From NCBI GenBank assembly GCA_022770345.1, contig JALEII010000021.1, positions 1 through 32,619 on the forward strand: a stretch of 32,619 nt of DNA, given 5' to 3'. Shown piece by piece: positions 23,475-29,641 of the stretch. The notes under the pieces were generated by a model. That model saw only the letters and a list, made by a program, of their open reading frames with translations. It made no database searches and was not told the DNA's origin. The DNA is from Clostridiales bacterium (lineage in GTDB: Bacteria > Bacillota > Clostridia > Oscillospirales > Oscillospiraceae). The position numbers were made by a program, and so were the translations under genes. The stretch's first letter is position 1, and each line of letters opens with the position of its first letter.

Positions 23475-23515
23475 TGAATTTGGAGGTTGTAATATGAATT
23501 TGAAGGTGCTATAAT
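23475..23515 (+). promoter_or_regulatory. Promoter of udp with direct repeats
   Basis: TTGTAA (23487-23492) and TATAAT (23510-23515) are 17 bases apart. TGAATTTGGAGG (23475-23486) and TGAATTTGAAGG (23495-23506) form a direct repeat with an exact 20-base pitch across the -35 and spacer, the geometry of a tandem operator or activator site. Confidence 0.72.
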
Positions 23516-23595
23516 GCGTTTATGGGGAAACCTGTCCCCGGATACCATTCACCCTTATCCTGTATAGTTTGAATAATTATAAGGAGGAACCGATC

Positions 23596-24369
23596 ATGCC
23601 TGAAACCGATAACCTGATGCACCATATTAAATGCGCCCCCGGCCAGCTTGGCAAGTACGTCATCCTGCCCGGCGACCCCGGCCGTGTGGAGAAGATCGCC
23701 GCATTCCTGGAGAACCCCCACCACGTCCAGACCTACCGGGAGTACACCACCTGGAACGGCACCCTGGAGGGCGAGACCGTCACCGTCATGTCTACCGGCA
23801 TGGGCGGCCCCAGCACCGCCATCGGCGTGGAAGAGCTGAAGAAATGCGGCGCAGAAATCCTGATTCGTGTGGGCACCTGCGGCGCCATCGACCCGACGCT
23901 GGTCCCCGGCACCCTCATCATCCCCACCGGCGCCATCCGGAAAAGCGGCACCGGCCGGGAGTATGTGCCCGTGGAGTACCCCGCCGTACCCAATTTCGAC
24001 CTGGTCATGGAGCTGAACGCCGCCGCCAAGCGGCTGGGCTACCCCAGCGTCAACGGTATCGTGGAGTGCAAGGACAGCTACTACGGCCAGCACGCCCCGG
24101 AGACCATGCCCTGCGAGGACGAACTGCGCTCCAAGTGGAAGGCCTGGCAGCGGGCCGGTGCCATCGGCAGTGAGATGGAGAGCGACACGCTGTACCTGGT
24201 GGCCGGTATCCGCCGGATGAAAGCCGCCACCGTGCTGCTGCTGTGCCGGAACCGGGAGCGGGAAGCCCTCACCGGCCAGACCGATACCTGCTGGGATACC
24301 GCCCACGCCATTGAAACCGCCATTGAAGCCATCCGCAGCATCATCCGTAAGGAGAAGGAAGGGAAATAA
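23596..24369 (+). CDS. udp: Uridine phosphorylase
   Basis: 257 residues from ATG 23596, with AAGGAGG 8 bases upstream. Phosphorylase type-1 fold: the phosphate-binding ILPGDPGRVEKIA (about 22-34), STGMGGPSTAIGVEEL (about 65-80), IRVGTCGAI, and the nucleoside-binding SEMESDTLYLV. The length matches E. coli Udp. It splits uridine, and often deoxyuridine, with phosphate to uracil and (deoxy)ribose-1-phosphate in the cytoplasm. It is divergent from the nucleoside importer operon and shares its control region. Uracil released could be handled by the NCS2 permease at 26354. A purine or broad nucleoside phosphorylase of the same fold is less likely. Confidence 0.9.
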   Translation: MPETDNLMHHIKCAPGQLGKYVILPGDPGRVEKIAAFLENPHHVQTYREYTTWNGTLEGETVTVMSTGMGGPSTAIGVEELKKCGAEILIRVGTCGAIDPTLVPGTLIIPTGAIRKSGTGREYVPVEYPAVPNFDLVMELNAAAKRLGYPSVNGIVECKDSYYGQHAPETMPCEDELRSKWKAWQRAGAIGSEMESDTLYLVAGIRRMKAATVLLLCRNREREALTGQTDTCWDTAHAIETAIEAIRSIIRKEKEGK

Positions 24370-24407
24370 GTCCTTTCCGATCTCCAAAGACATAGACCTC
24401 CCTCAAA

Positions 24408-24448
24408 GGAACACCCCCGGCCAATCCGGCCGGGGGGTGTTCCTTTTA
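24408..24448 (+). terminator. Terminator of udp
   Basis: The stem GGAACACCCCC...GGCC pairs with GGCC...GGGGGTGTTCC with one bulged G (24408-24443). It is followed by TTTTAT and lies about 40 bases past the udp stop. Confidence 0.88.
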
Positions 24449-24489
24449 TGATAAGTGAAGGGCAAGGGAAAAGCCGTCCCCTAAGCGCA

Positions 24490-24690
24490 TAGGTGTCAGT
24501 CCTTCTGAGATTCGCCTTCCCTGGGGGAAGGCGAATCTCAGAAAAATCGGTATCCTTCTACGCTATCCAACCGTACACCCCCTCCGTCACCTTCGGTGAC
24601 ACCTCCCCCTACACAGGGGAGCCTTACGCTCCGCCGGTTTCAGCGTATGGAAATCGTGCGCATCGGGGCGTGCCGCCGCCCCTACGGTGC
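24490..24690. repeat. Hairpin-repeat block between udp and the MATE gene
   Basis: A perfect hairpin CTGAGATTCGCCTTCCC/GGGGAAGGCGAATCTCAG (about 24505-24541) comes first. It is followed by an inverted copy of the 12779 module: ACACCCCCTCCGTCACC then GGTGACACCTCCCCCTACAC with AGGGGAGC (24573-24620). An inverted GTAGGGGCGGCGGCACGCCC module follows, with CGATGCGCACGATTTCCATACG (about 24643-24686), nearly identical to 28071-28110. No gene is seen. Confidence 0.8.
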
Positions 24691-24737
24691 CACGCCGGAA
24701 GGAGTACAGGAATTCGAGCCTGTCCAGTCGGGAGAGA

Positions 24738-26129
24738 TTACCCCTCCGGGAGGACAGCGGTCTTTTTTTCACCCTGCTGTGCTTTCTGCTTCTTCACACA
24801 GTAGAAGTAGCAGGGCACCAGGAACAGGTCTGCCAGGACCCAGGCTGCCGGGCTGGCGTAGCACACGGCGGTGAAGCCCAGCACAGGCACCAATCCCAAC
24901 GCCACGCCGCCCCGGGCAATCATCTCGAACACGCCCGCAATGACTGCCAGGTTGGAATAACCCAGCCCCTGAATGGCGAACCGGAACAGATTCACGCCCA
25001 TCAGGGCCGTGTAGAACGCTGCATTGGTCACCAGCAACTCCCGGGCCAGCGGCAGGATCTGCGCTGCAGAATCCATGTCCTTGGAATCCAGGAACAGTCC
25101 GGACATGGGCGCTCCGCCGAAATACATGGCTGCCAGAGCCACCAGTGCGTAGAGGGTCCCCAGAATGGCGCAGTGCTTCACGCCGGTGTTCACCCGGTCC
25201 AGCTTCCCGGCGCCCAGATTCTGCCCGGCGTAGGTGGCAGCGGTGGTGCCCATGGCGTCATAGGGGCAGGCGAACAGGTTGATGACCTTTCCGGAGGCAG
25301 TGACGGCGGCCATGGCCACGGACCCCAGACCGTTGACGGCGGTTTGCAGCAGGATAGAACCGATGGCCGTCACGCTGTACTGCAGACCCATGGGCAGCCC
25401 CATCACCAGCAGCCGCCGGGCAAAATAGCGCTGAAATTTCAGATTTTCCTTTTCCAGATGGAGCATGGGAAACCGTTTTGCCATGTACACAAGGCACAAA
25501 ATGCCGGAAATCAGCTGGCTGACCAGGGTGGCCCAACCCGCACCGGCCACGCCCATTTTCAGCGTCACCACGCACAGAAGGTCCAGGCCCACGTTCAGCA
25601 GGCTGGAAAAAATCAGGAAAAACAGCGGTGTGCGGCTGTCCCCCAGGGACCGGAGGATGCCGGAGAGCAGATTGTAGAGCATGGTGGCGGGAATGCCCAG
25701 GAAAATCAGGAAAATATAGTCGTAGGCATACCGGAACGTATCCGCCGGGGTGTTCATGGCGGTCAGGATCCCTCCGCAGGCCAGGGTCGTCACCAGGGTG
25801 ACGAGGATGGCGATGCCGCCGCCCAGCCAGATCATGTTGCCCACGAAGGAGCGCAGACCGTCGAAATCCTTTTCCCCGAATTTCTGAGCCACAGGGATGG
25901 CGAAGCCGGCGCAGACGCCGTTGCACAGGCCCAGCACCAGAAAGTTGATGGAGTTGGTGGAGCCAACCCCGGCCAGGGCCTCGTTGCCCAGGAAGTTGCC
26001 CACCACCACGGTGTCCACCATGGAGTAGAACTGCTGGAACAGGAGACCCAGCAAAAGCGGCATCATAAAGGAGAGCAGAATGGGCATGGGCGTCCCGACG
26101 GTCATATCCCGAACGTTGTTTTTTGGCAT
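24738..26129 (-). CDS. MATE family multidrug/cation exporter
   Basis: 463 residues, 12 membrane helices in two MatE halves (about 20-185 and 245-410). The start MPKNNVRDMTVGTPMPILLS, then QQFYSMVDTVVVGNFLGNEA, matches the DinF/NorM-like subgroup common in Clostridia. The second-half counterpart is IGSILLQTAVNGLGSVAMAA. These proteins export cationic drugs or metabolites in exchange for Na+ or H+. GAGAGG lies 8 bases before the ATG. It has its own promoter and a long hairpin-bearing leader. Nothing nearby gives the substrate; it is not linked in an operon with the nucleobase genes on either side. Confidence 0.9.
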   Translation of the reverse strand: MPKNNVRDMTVGTPMPILLSFMMPLLLGLLFQQFYSMVDTVVVGNFLGNEALAGVGSTNSINFLVLGLCNGVCAGFAIPVAQKFGEKDFDGLRSFVGNMIWLGGGIAILVTLVTTLACGGILTAMNTPADTFRYAYDYIFLIFLGIPATMLYNLLSGILRSLGDSRTPLFFLIFSSLLNVGLDLLCVVTLKMGVAGAGWATLVSQLISGILCLVYMAKRFPMLHLEKENLKFQRYFARRLLVMGLPMGLQYSVTAIGSILLQTAVNGLGSVAMAAVTASGKVINLFACPYDAMGTTAATYAGQNLGAGKLDRVNTGVKHCAILGTLYALVALAAMYFGGAPMSGLFLDSKDMDSAAQILPLARELLVTNAAFYTALMGVNLFRFAIQGLGYSNLAVIAGVFEMIARGGVALGLVPVLGFTAVCYASPAAWVLADLFLVPCYFYCVKKQKAQQGEKKTAVLPEG

Positions 26130-26184
26130 ATTTTGAACCTCTCTTTCGGAGACGGAATCAATATTTTACGGCGAAGCACTGCCT

Positions 26185-26223
26185 CCTCTGTGCAGAGGAG
26201 CTTTCGCCCCACCGGAAGTCATC
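26185..26223 (-). repeat. Hairpin repeat within the MATE leader
   Basis: CTCCTCTG/CAGAGGAG form an 8-bp stem, followed by a GCCCCACCGGAAGT fragment. The layout matches the CTCCCC/GGGGAG module of 12779 and 24603. It lies in the transcribed leader (about 124 bases) of the exporter gene, so it could act on expression. Confidence 0.6.
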
Positions 26224-26259
26224 TCAATCAAGTTTGGACTTTCCTTCCTTTGAGCGCAC

Positions 26260-26288
26260 ATATTAGCACCAAATTTTTCTCCTGTCAA
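26260..26288 (-). promoter_or_regulatory. Promoter of the MATE gene
   Basis: A perfect TTGACA (26283-26288) and TAATAT (26260-26265) are separated by 17 bases. The predicted start near 26253 gives a leader of about 124 bases containing the hairpin repeat at 26185-26223. Confidence 0.8.
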
Positions 26289-26304
26289 GCACGGAAAAAT
26301 CCAT

Positions 26305-26343
26305 AAAAAAGTACCGCTGTGAAGGCTCACAGCGGTACTTTTT
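26305..26343 (-). terminator. Terminator of the uracil permease gene
   Basis: A 17-bp perfect stem (26306-26322 with 26327-26343) has an AGGC loop. The A/T-rich base gives a T run on the minus strand right after the uraA stop. Confidence 0.93.
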
Positions 26344-26353
26344 GCCGTAATGT

Positions 26354-27727
26354 TTATTTTGCGCGGGTGCCGAAGTTCACGGAAGTATCGCCCTGCTCGT
26401 TGACGCCGAACTCGTAGTCCTTGCCGGGCAGGACAGCGTTCATAACGATGCCCACCAGAGCCGCCACGGCCAGGCCGGACAGGCTGATGGTCACAGAGCC
26501 AACGTTGAAGCTGATGGCACCGGCGGCGCTGTTGCTGACGCCGATCGCCAGGCCCATGATCATTGCCGCAATGAGCACGTTGCGGCTCTTGGTGAAGTCC
26601 ACATGGTTCTCCACCACGTTCCGCACGCCCACGGCGGAGATCATGCCGTAGAGCACCAGGCTCACACCGCCCATGGTGGCTGCGGGCATGGCCCGGATGA
26701 TGGCGGAGAACTTGGGGCAGAAGGACAGGACCGCCGCAAAAATGGCGGCCAGACGGACGACCTTCGGGTCGTAGACCTTGCTCAAAGCCAGCACGCCGGT
26801 GTTCTCGCCGTAGGTGGTGTTGGCGGGGCCGCCGAACAGGGAGGCCACGGTGGTGGCCAGGCCGTCGCCCAGCAGGGTCCGGTGGAGGCCCGGGTCAGCC
26901 ACGAAGTTCTTGCCCACGGTGGAGGAGATGGCGCAGATGTCGCCAACGTGTTCCATCATGGTGGCCAGGGAGATGGGCATGATGGTGATAATGGAGGTCA
27001 CCAGCAGGCTGCCATCGAAGTCCTTGCCGAAGATGGACAGGGCGGTGTTGTTCCAGACCACCGGCAGGCCGATCCAGTCAGCCTCGCCCACCAGCTGGGC
27101 AAGATTTGCACGGGCGGCAGGGTCCACAATCATGGCGAACACATAGGAGCCCACCACGCCCAGCAGGATGGGGATAATCTTGATCATGCCCTTGCCGAAG
27201 ATGTTGGCGATGACCACAATGAGGATGGCCACCAGGGCGATCCACCAGTTGTTGGCGCAGTTATTCACGGCAGAGTTGGACAGGGTCAGGCCAATGCAGA
27301 TGATGACCGGGCCGGTGACGATGGGCGGGAAATAGCGCATAACCTTCTTTGCACCGAAGATCTTGAAGAGCAGGGCCACGGCTAAGTACACGAGACCCGC
27401 ACAGGCCACGCCGAAGCAGGCGTAAGGCAGCAGGGCGTCGTTGGTGGAGCCGTCGGCCATGGTGCGGATGGCGTTGTAGCCGCCGATGAAGGCGAAGGAA
27501 GAACCCAGGAAGGCGGGGACCTTCCGGCCGGTGATCAGGTGGAACAGGAGGGTGCCGATGCCGGCGAAGAACAGGGCCGTGGCCACGTCCAGACCGGTCA
27601 GGGCAGGCACCAGGACCGTTGCGCCAAACATGGCGAACAGGTGCTGGACGCCCAGCAGGAGCATCTTGGGGGTACCAAGGGAGCGGGCGTCATAGACCGC
27701 TTCGGTGGTTTTTTCGGGTTTTGCCAT
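26354..27727 (-). CDS. uraA: NCS2 family uracil-type permease
   Basis: 457 residues from ATG 27727 (MAKPEKTTEAVYDARSLG), with AAAGGA 9 bases upstream. It has the 14-segment UraA fold: LLLGVQHLFAMFGATVLVPA near the start and GRKVPAFLGSSFAFIGGY. The substrate-site motif TTYGENTGVLALSKVYDP near residue 290 favours uracil over xanthine transporters. It moves uracil with H+ across the cytoplasmic membrane. A uridine phosphorylase 2 kb away releases the same base. A GTG-initiated extension to 27802 lies in the leader, contains the 3' stem and is rejected. The leader carries a 22-codon frame and two terminator-like stems, so expression is probably attenuated. Confidence 0.88.
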   Translation of the reverse strand: MAKPEKTTEAVYDARSLGTPKMLLLGVQHLFAMFGATVLVPALTGLDVATALFFAGIGTLLFHLITGRKVPAFLGSSFAFIGGYNAIRTMADGSTNDALLPYACFGVACAGLVYLAVALLFKIFGAKKVMRYFPPIVTGPVIICIGLTLSNSAVNNCANNWWIALVAILIVVIANIFGKGMIKIIPILLGVVGSYVFAMIVDPAARANLAQLVGEADWIGLPVVWNNTALSIFGKDFDGSLLVTSIITIMPISLATMMEHVGDICAISSTVGKNFVADPGLHRTLLGDGLATTVASLFGGPANTTYGENTGVLALSKVYDPKVVRLAAIFAAVLSFCPKFSAIIRAMPAATMGGVSLVLYGMISAVGVRNVVENHVDFTKSRNVLIAAMIMGLAIGVSNSAAGAISFNVGSVTISLSGLAVAALVGIVMNAVLPGKDYEFGVNEQGDTSVNFGTRAK

Positions 27728-27774
27728 AAAAAAACATCCTTTCTCTACCGTGCCGTCGGGCCGTCGGGAAAGGA
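27728..27774 (-). promoter_or_regulatory. Stem that would hide the uraA ribosome binding site, ending in U7
   Basis: TCCTTTC (27768-27774 on the minus strand) can pair with GAAAGGA (27737-27743), which is the uraA Shine-Dalgarno. TGTTTTTTT follows and runs into the ATG. A shifted pairing TTTCTC/GAGAAA is also possible. It looks like a sequestering hairpin or an intrinsic terminator placed right at the start codon. Confidence 0.5.
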
Positions 27775-27802
27775 GAAACCGATTCCGTAAAAAGGGAAAC
27801 AC

Positions 27803-27871
27803 TTACTCCGAAATGACTGCCGTCCGGGCAAAAAAATCGGAGGAAAGTACCAGAGCCGTGAAGTTCAGCAT
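27803..27871 (-). CDS. 22-residue leader peptide upstream of uraA
   Basis: An ATG at 27871 is preceded by a near-perfect AAAGGAGG with 9 bases of spacing, stronger than the site of uraA itself. The peptide runs MLNFTALVLSSDFF and then ARTAVISE, ending TAA at 27803, 75 bases before the uraA ATG and in the same frame. It lies wholly inside the uraA leader. Its Shine-Dalgarno forms the 5' arm of an 8-bp stem (GGAGGAGA, 27878-27885, with TTTCCTCC, 27839-27846) followed by GATTTTTTTG inside the frame. This is the arrangement of a transcription attenuator coupled to translation. Seen: frame, site, stem, U run. Inferred: regulatory role. It was not recognised as a known leader peptide. Confidence 0.62.
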   Translation of the reverse strand: MLNFTALVLSSDFFARTAVISE

Positions 27872-27912
27872 CGTGTATCTCCTCCTTTCCGTGTGGGGTT
27901 CGCTTGAGTGGT

Positions 27913-27941
27913 AGTATATCGCTTTTTCCGGAAAAAAGCAA
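27913..27941 (-). promoter_or_regulatory. Promoter of uraA
   Basis: TATACT (27913-27918) has TTGCTT (27936-27941) 17 bases upstream on the minus strand. The -35 is weak. The predicted start near 27906 gives a leader of about 180 bases that holds the 22-codon frame. Confidence 0.6.
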
Positions 27942-28011
27942 GGAAAAATGTGCTTTTTCAAAGGAAAAGAATACCGGATTCCGACGTAAAATTTTGTTCA
28001 TATTTCACAAG

Positions 28012-28167
28012 CGGCGCAGCGTCTGCCGGGACGGATGAGGGGCGGTAGGCACGATCGATCGTGAATGCAGGGGCGGCGGCATGCCCCGATGCGCACGAAT
28101 TTCATACGCAGAAGCGGCAAAGCAGACGGGGCCTGCCGCCGCCCCTACAAAGTTCCACCGGAAGTGC
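28012..28167. repeat. Hairpin-repeat block between uraA and marR
   Basis: GGGACGGATGAGGGGCGGTA with GGC (about 28028-28050) and AGGGGCGGCGGCATGCCCCG (28069-28088) repeat the order seen at 12912-12975. The linker CGAATTTCATACGCAGAA follows, then an inverted GGGGCCTGCCGCCGCCCCTA with CAAAG (about 28128-28151) and a CCACCGGAAGTG fragment. No gene is seen between the uraA promoter and the marR promoter. Confidence 0.78.
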
Positions 28168-28220
28168 GGTGCTCGTCAGCGAGACCCCCGCTCCCCCTCT
28201 TTTTCCTTTTCACTTATATA

Positions 28221-28271
28221 TTGACAAATCCCCTTGGTTCTGCTATACTCTCGATTAGTTCAAAAATGAAC
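28221..28271 (+). promoter_or_regulatory. Promoter and operator of marR-TSUP
   Basis: TTGACA (28221-28226), 17 bases, TATACT (28244-28249). A perfect GTTCA-AAAA-TGAAC inverted repeat (28258-28271) covers the expected transcription start, which suits MarR autorepression. Confidence 0.88.
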
Positions 28272-28289
28272 AAAAGGAGCGTGACCCCT

Positions 28290-28736
28290 ATGACCCCTAT
28301 CCACTGGGACACTGTGACTCGCCTGCGGCGGCTCTATGCCCAGGCCATGGACCCGGTCTGCCGCCGGTTCGGCCTCACTGCCAACGAAATGGGCGTGCTG
28401 CTGTTCCTGGCCAATAACCCCCAATACACCCGTGCCGCCGACATCGTGAATGTCCGGGGCATCGCCAAAAGCCATGTTTCCGCCGCCGTTTCCGCCCTGG
28501 AAAAGCGGGGGTGGTTGGCTCAGGAGCCGGACGTTGGGGACCGGCGGAGCATGAAGCTGACGCTGCTCCCCGACAGCCGGGCGGCTGTGGCCGCCGGGCA
28601 GGACCTGCAGCGCCGCTTTGGCAGCGCCGTTTTCGAGGGATTTCCCAGGGATGAACAGGAAAAAGCCCAGCTTCTTCTGAAAAAAATCAACGAAAATCTG
28701 GATAAAATTGCAAAGGAGCAGCCTTTCCATGCGTGA
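28290..28736 (+). CDS. MarR family transcriptional regulator
   Basis: 148 residues from ATG 28290 (MTPIHWDTVTRLRRLY), with AGGAG 10 bases upstream. A winged helix-turn-helix lies around residues 25-95: TANEMGVLLFLANNPQYTRA, AKSHVSAAVSALEKRGWL (recognition helix) and the wing DVGDRRSMKLTLL with the conserved Asp-x-Arg. Flanking helices form the dimer. MarR proteins repress their own operon until a small phenolic, oxidant or metabolite ligand releases them. No paired redox Cys is present, so it is probably ligand-sensing. It overlaps the downstream permease by 8 bases, so it most likely controls that exporter. Confidence 0.92.
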   Translation: MTPIHWDTVTRLRRLYAQAMDPVCRRFGLTANEMGVLLFLANNPQYTRAADIVNVRGIAKSHVSAAVSALEKRGWLAQEPDVGDRRSMKLTLLPDSRAAVAAGQDLQRRFGSAVFEGFPRDEQEKAQLLLKKINENLDKIAKEQPFHA

Positions 28737-29508
28737 ACTTCTGAAATTCCTCGTCTGCTTTCTCGCAGGCATCGGTGCCGGTCTGGGCACGGGCTTTGCG
28801 GGCATGAGTGCCGCTGCCGTCATCAGCCCCATGCTCATCACCTTCCTGGACATGGACCCCTACATGGCTGTGGGCATCGCCCTGGCCTCCGATGTGCTGG
28901 CCAGCGCCGCCAGTGCCTACACCTACGGCAAAAACAAAAATCTGGATATCCGCAACGGCCTGGTGATGATGTTTACGGTGCTGGCCTTCACACTGGTGGG
29001 CAGTTGGGTATCCAGCAAGGTCCGGAGCACCACCATGGGCAGCTTTTCCACCTTTATGACATTGCTTCTGGGTGTGAAATTCATCGTCAAGCCGGTAATG
29101 ACTACGAAAGAGGCCATGGCAACCGTCAGCAAGGAAAAACGCCTGATCCAGAGTGTCGTCTGCGGCATTCTGATTGGCTTCATCTGCGGCTTTATCGGTG
29201 CCGGCGGCGGCATGATGATGCTGCTGATTCTGACCAGCGTACTGGGCTATGAGCTGAAAACCGCCGTGGGCACCAGCGTGTTCATCATGGCCTTCACGGC
29301 CCTGACCGGCTCCATCAGCCATTTCGCCATCGGCGGCGCTCCGGACTGGACGGCGCTTGTGTACTGCATGGCCTCCACCCTGCTCTGGGCGCAGATCGCC
29401 GCCCGATTTGCCAACAAAGCCCAGCCCAAGACCCTGAACCGTGCCACCGGTGTGGTGCTGGTCATTCTGGGCGTAGTCATTCTGGTGGTGAATACGTTCT
29501 TCAAGTGA
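28729..29508 (+). CDS. TSUP family (TauE/SafE) permease
   Basis: 259 residues from ATG 28729 (MRELLKFLVCFLAG), with AAGGAG 10 bases upstream within marR. It has about 8 membrane helices in two repeated halves, each starting with a glycine-rich motif: GIGAGLGTGFAGMSAAAVIS near residue 15 and ILIGFICGFIGAGGGMMMLL near residue 150. The family exports sulfite, sulfoacetate or related organosulfur anions, or in some cases imports them. Coupling to a MarR gene suggests induction by its own substrate or a related toxic compound. The substrate is not determinable here. A bidirectional terminator follows. Confidence 0.9.
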   Translation: MRELLKFLVCFLAGIGAGLGTGFAGMSAAAVISPMLITFLDMDPYMAVGIALASDVLASAASAYTYGKNKNLDIRNGLVMMFTVLAFTLVGSWVSSKVRSTTMGSFSTFMTLLLGVKFIVKPVMTTKEAMATVSKEKRLIQSVVCGILIGFICGFIGAGGGMMMLLILTSVLGYELKTAVGTSVFIMAFTALTGSISHFAIGGAPDWTALVYCMASTLLWAQIAARFANKAQPKTLNRATGVVLVILGVVILVVNTFFK

Positions 29509-29520
29509 GCGATGCCCCGA

Positions 29521-29577
29521 TGGGGCGAAATCTCCCGGCGGAGACTGTATGGGCGGGGCATGCCGCCGCCCCTACAA
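29521..29577. repeat. Inverted GTAGGGGCGG module after the TSUP gene
   Basis: GAAATCTCCCGGCGGAG (29528-29544) is followed by GGGCGGGGCATGCCGCCGCC with CCTAC (29551-29575), the inverted form of the module at 385. It sits immediately before a bidirectional terminator. Confidence 0.72.
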
Positions 29578-29596
29578 ACAAAATCGGGGTGCATAC

Positions 29597-29639
29597 AAAA
29601 CCCACAGCCCTCCTGGGAATCAGGAGCGCTGTGGGTTTT
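29597..29639. terminator. Bidirectional terminator between TSUP and hemW
   Basis: AAAACCCACAGC (29597-29608) pairs with GCTGTGGGTTTT (29628-29639). An inner CTCCTG/CAGGAG stem lies inside. T runs are at both ends, serving the two converging genes. Confidence 0.93.
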
Positions 29640-29641
29640 CT

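Noticed and set aside
24738-26129. MATE protein as the nucleobase exporter of the salvage block
   Set aside because: It has its own promoter, lies between terminators of unrelated direction and carries no feature that points to nucleobase transport.
27728-27802. GTG-initiated extension of the uracil permease
   Set aside because: The added residues are unlike NCS2 proteins, and ATG 27727 has a properly spaced ribosome binding site.
27728-27906. Known riboswitch or PyrR-binding leader before uraA
   Set aside because: I could not match the purine riboswitch core or the PyrR anti-antiterminator consensus. The only structures I could support are the two U-linked stems.
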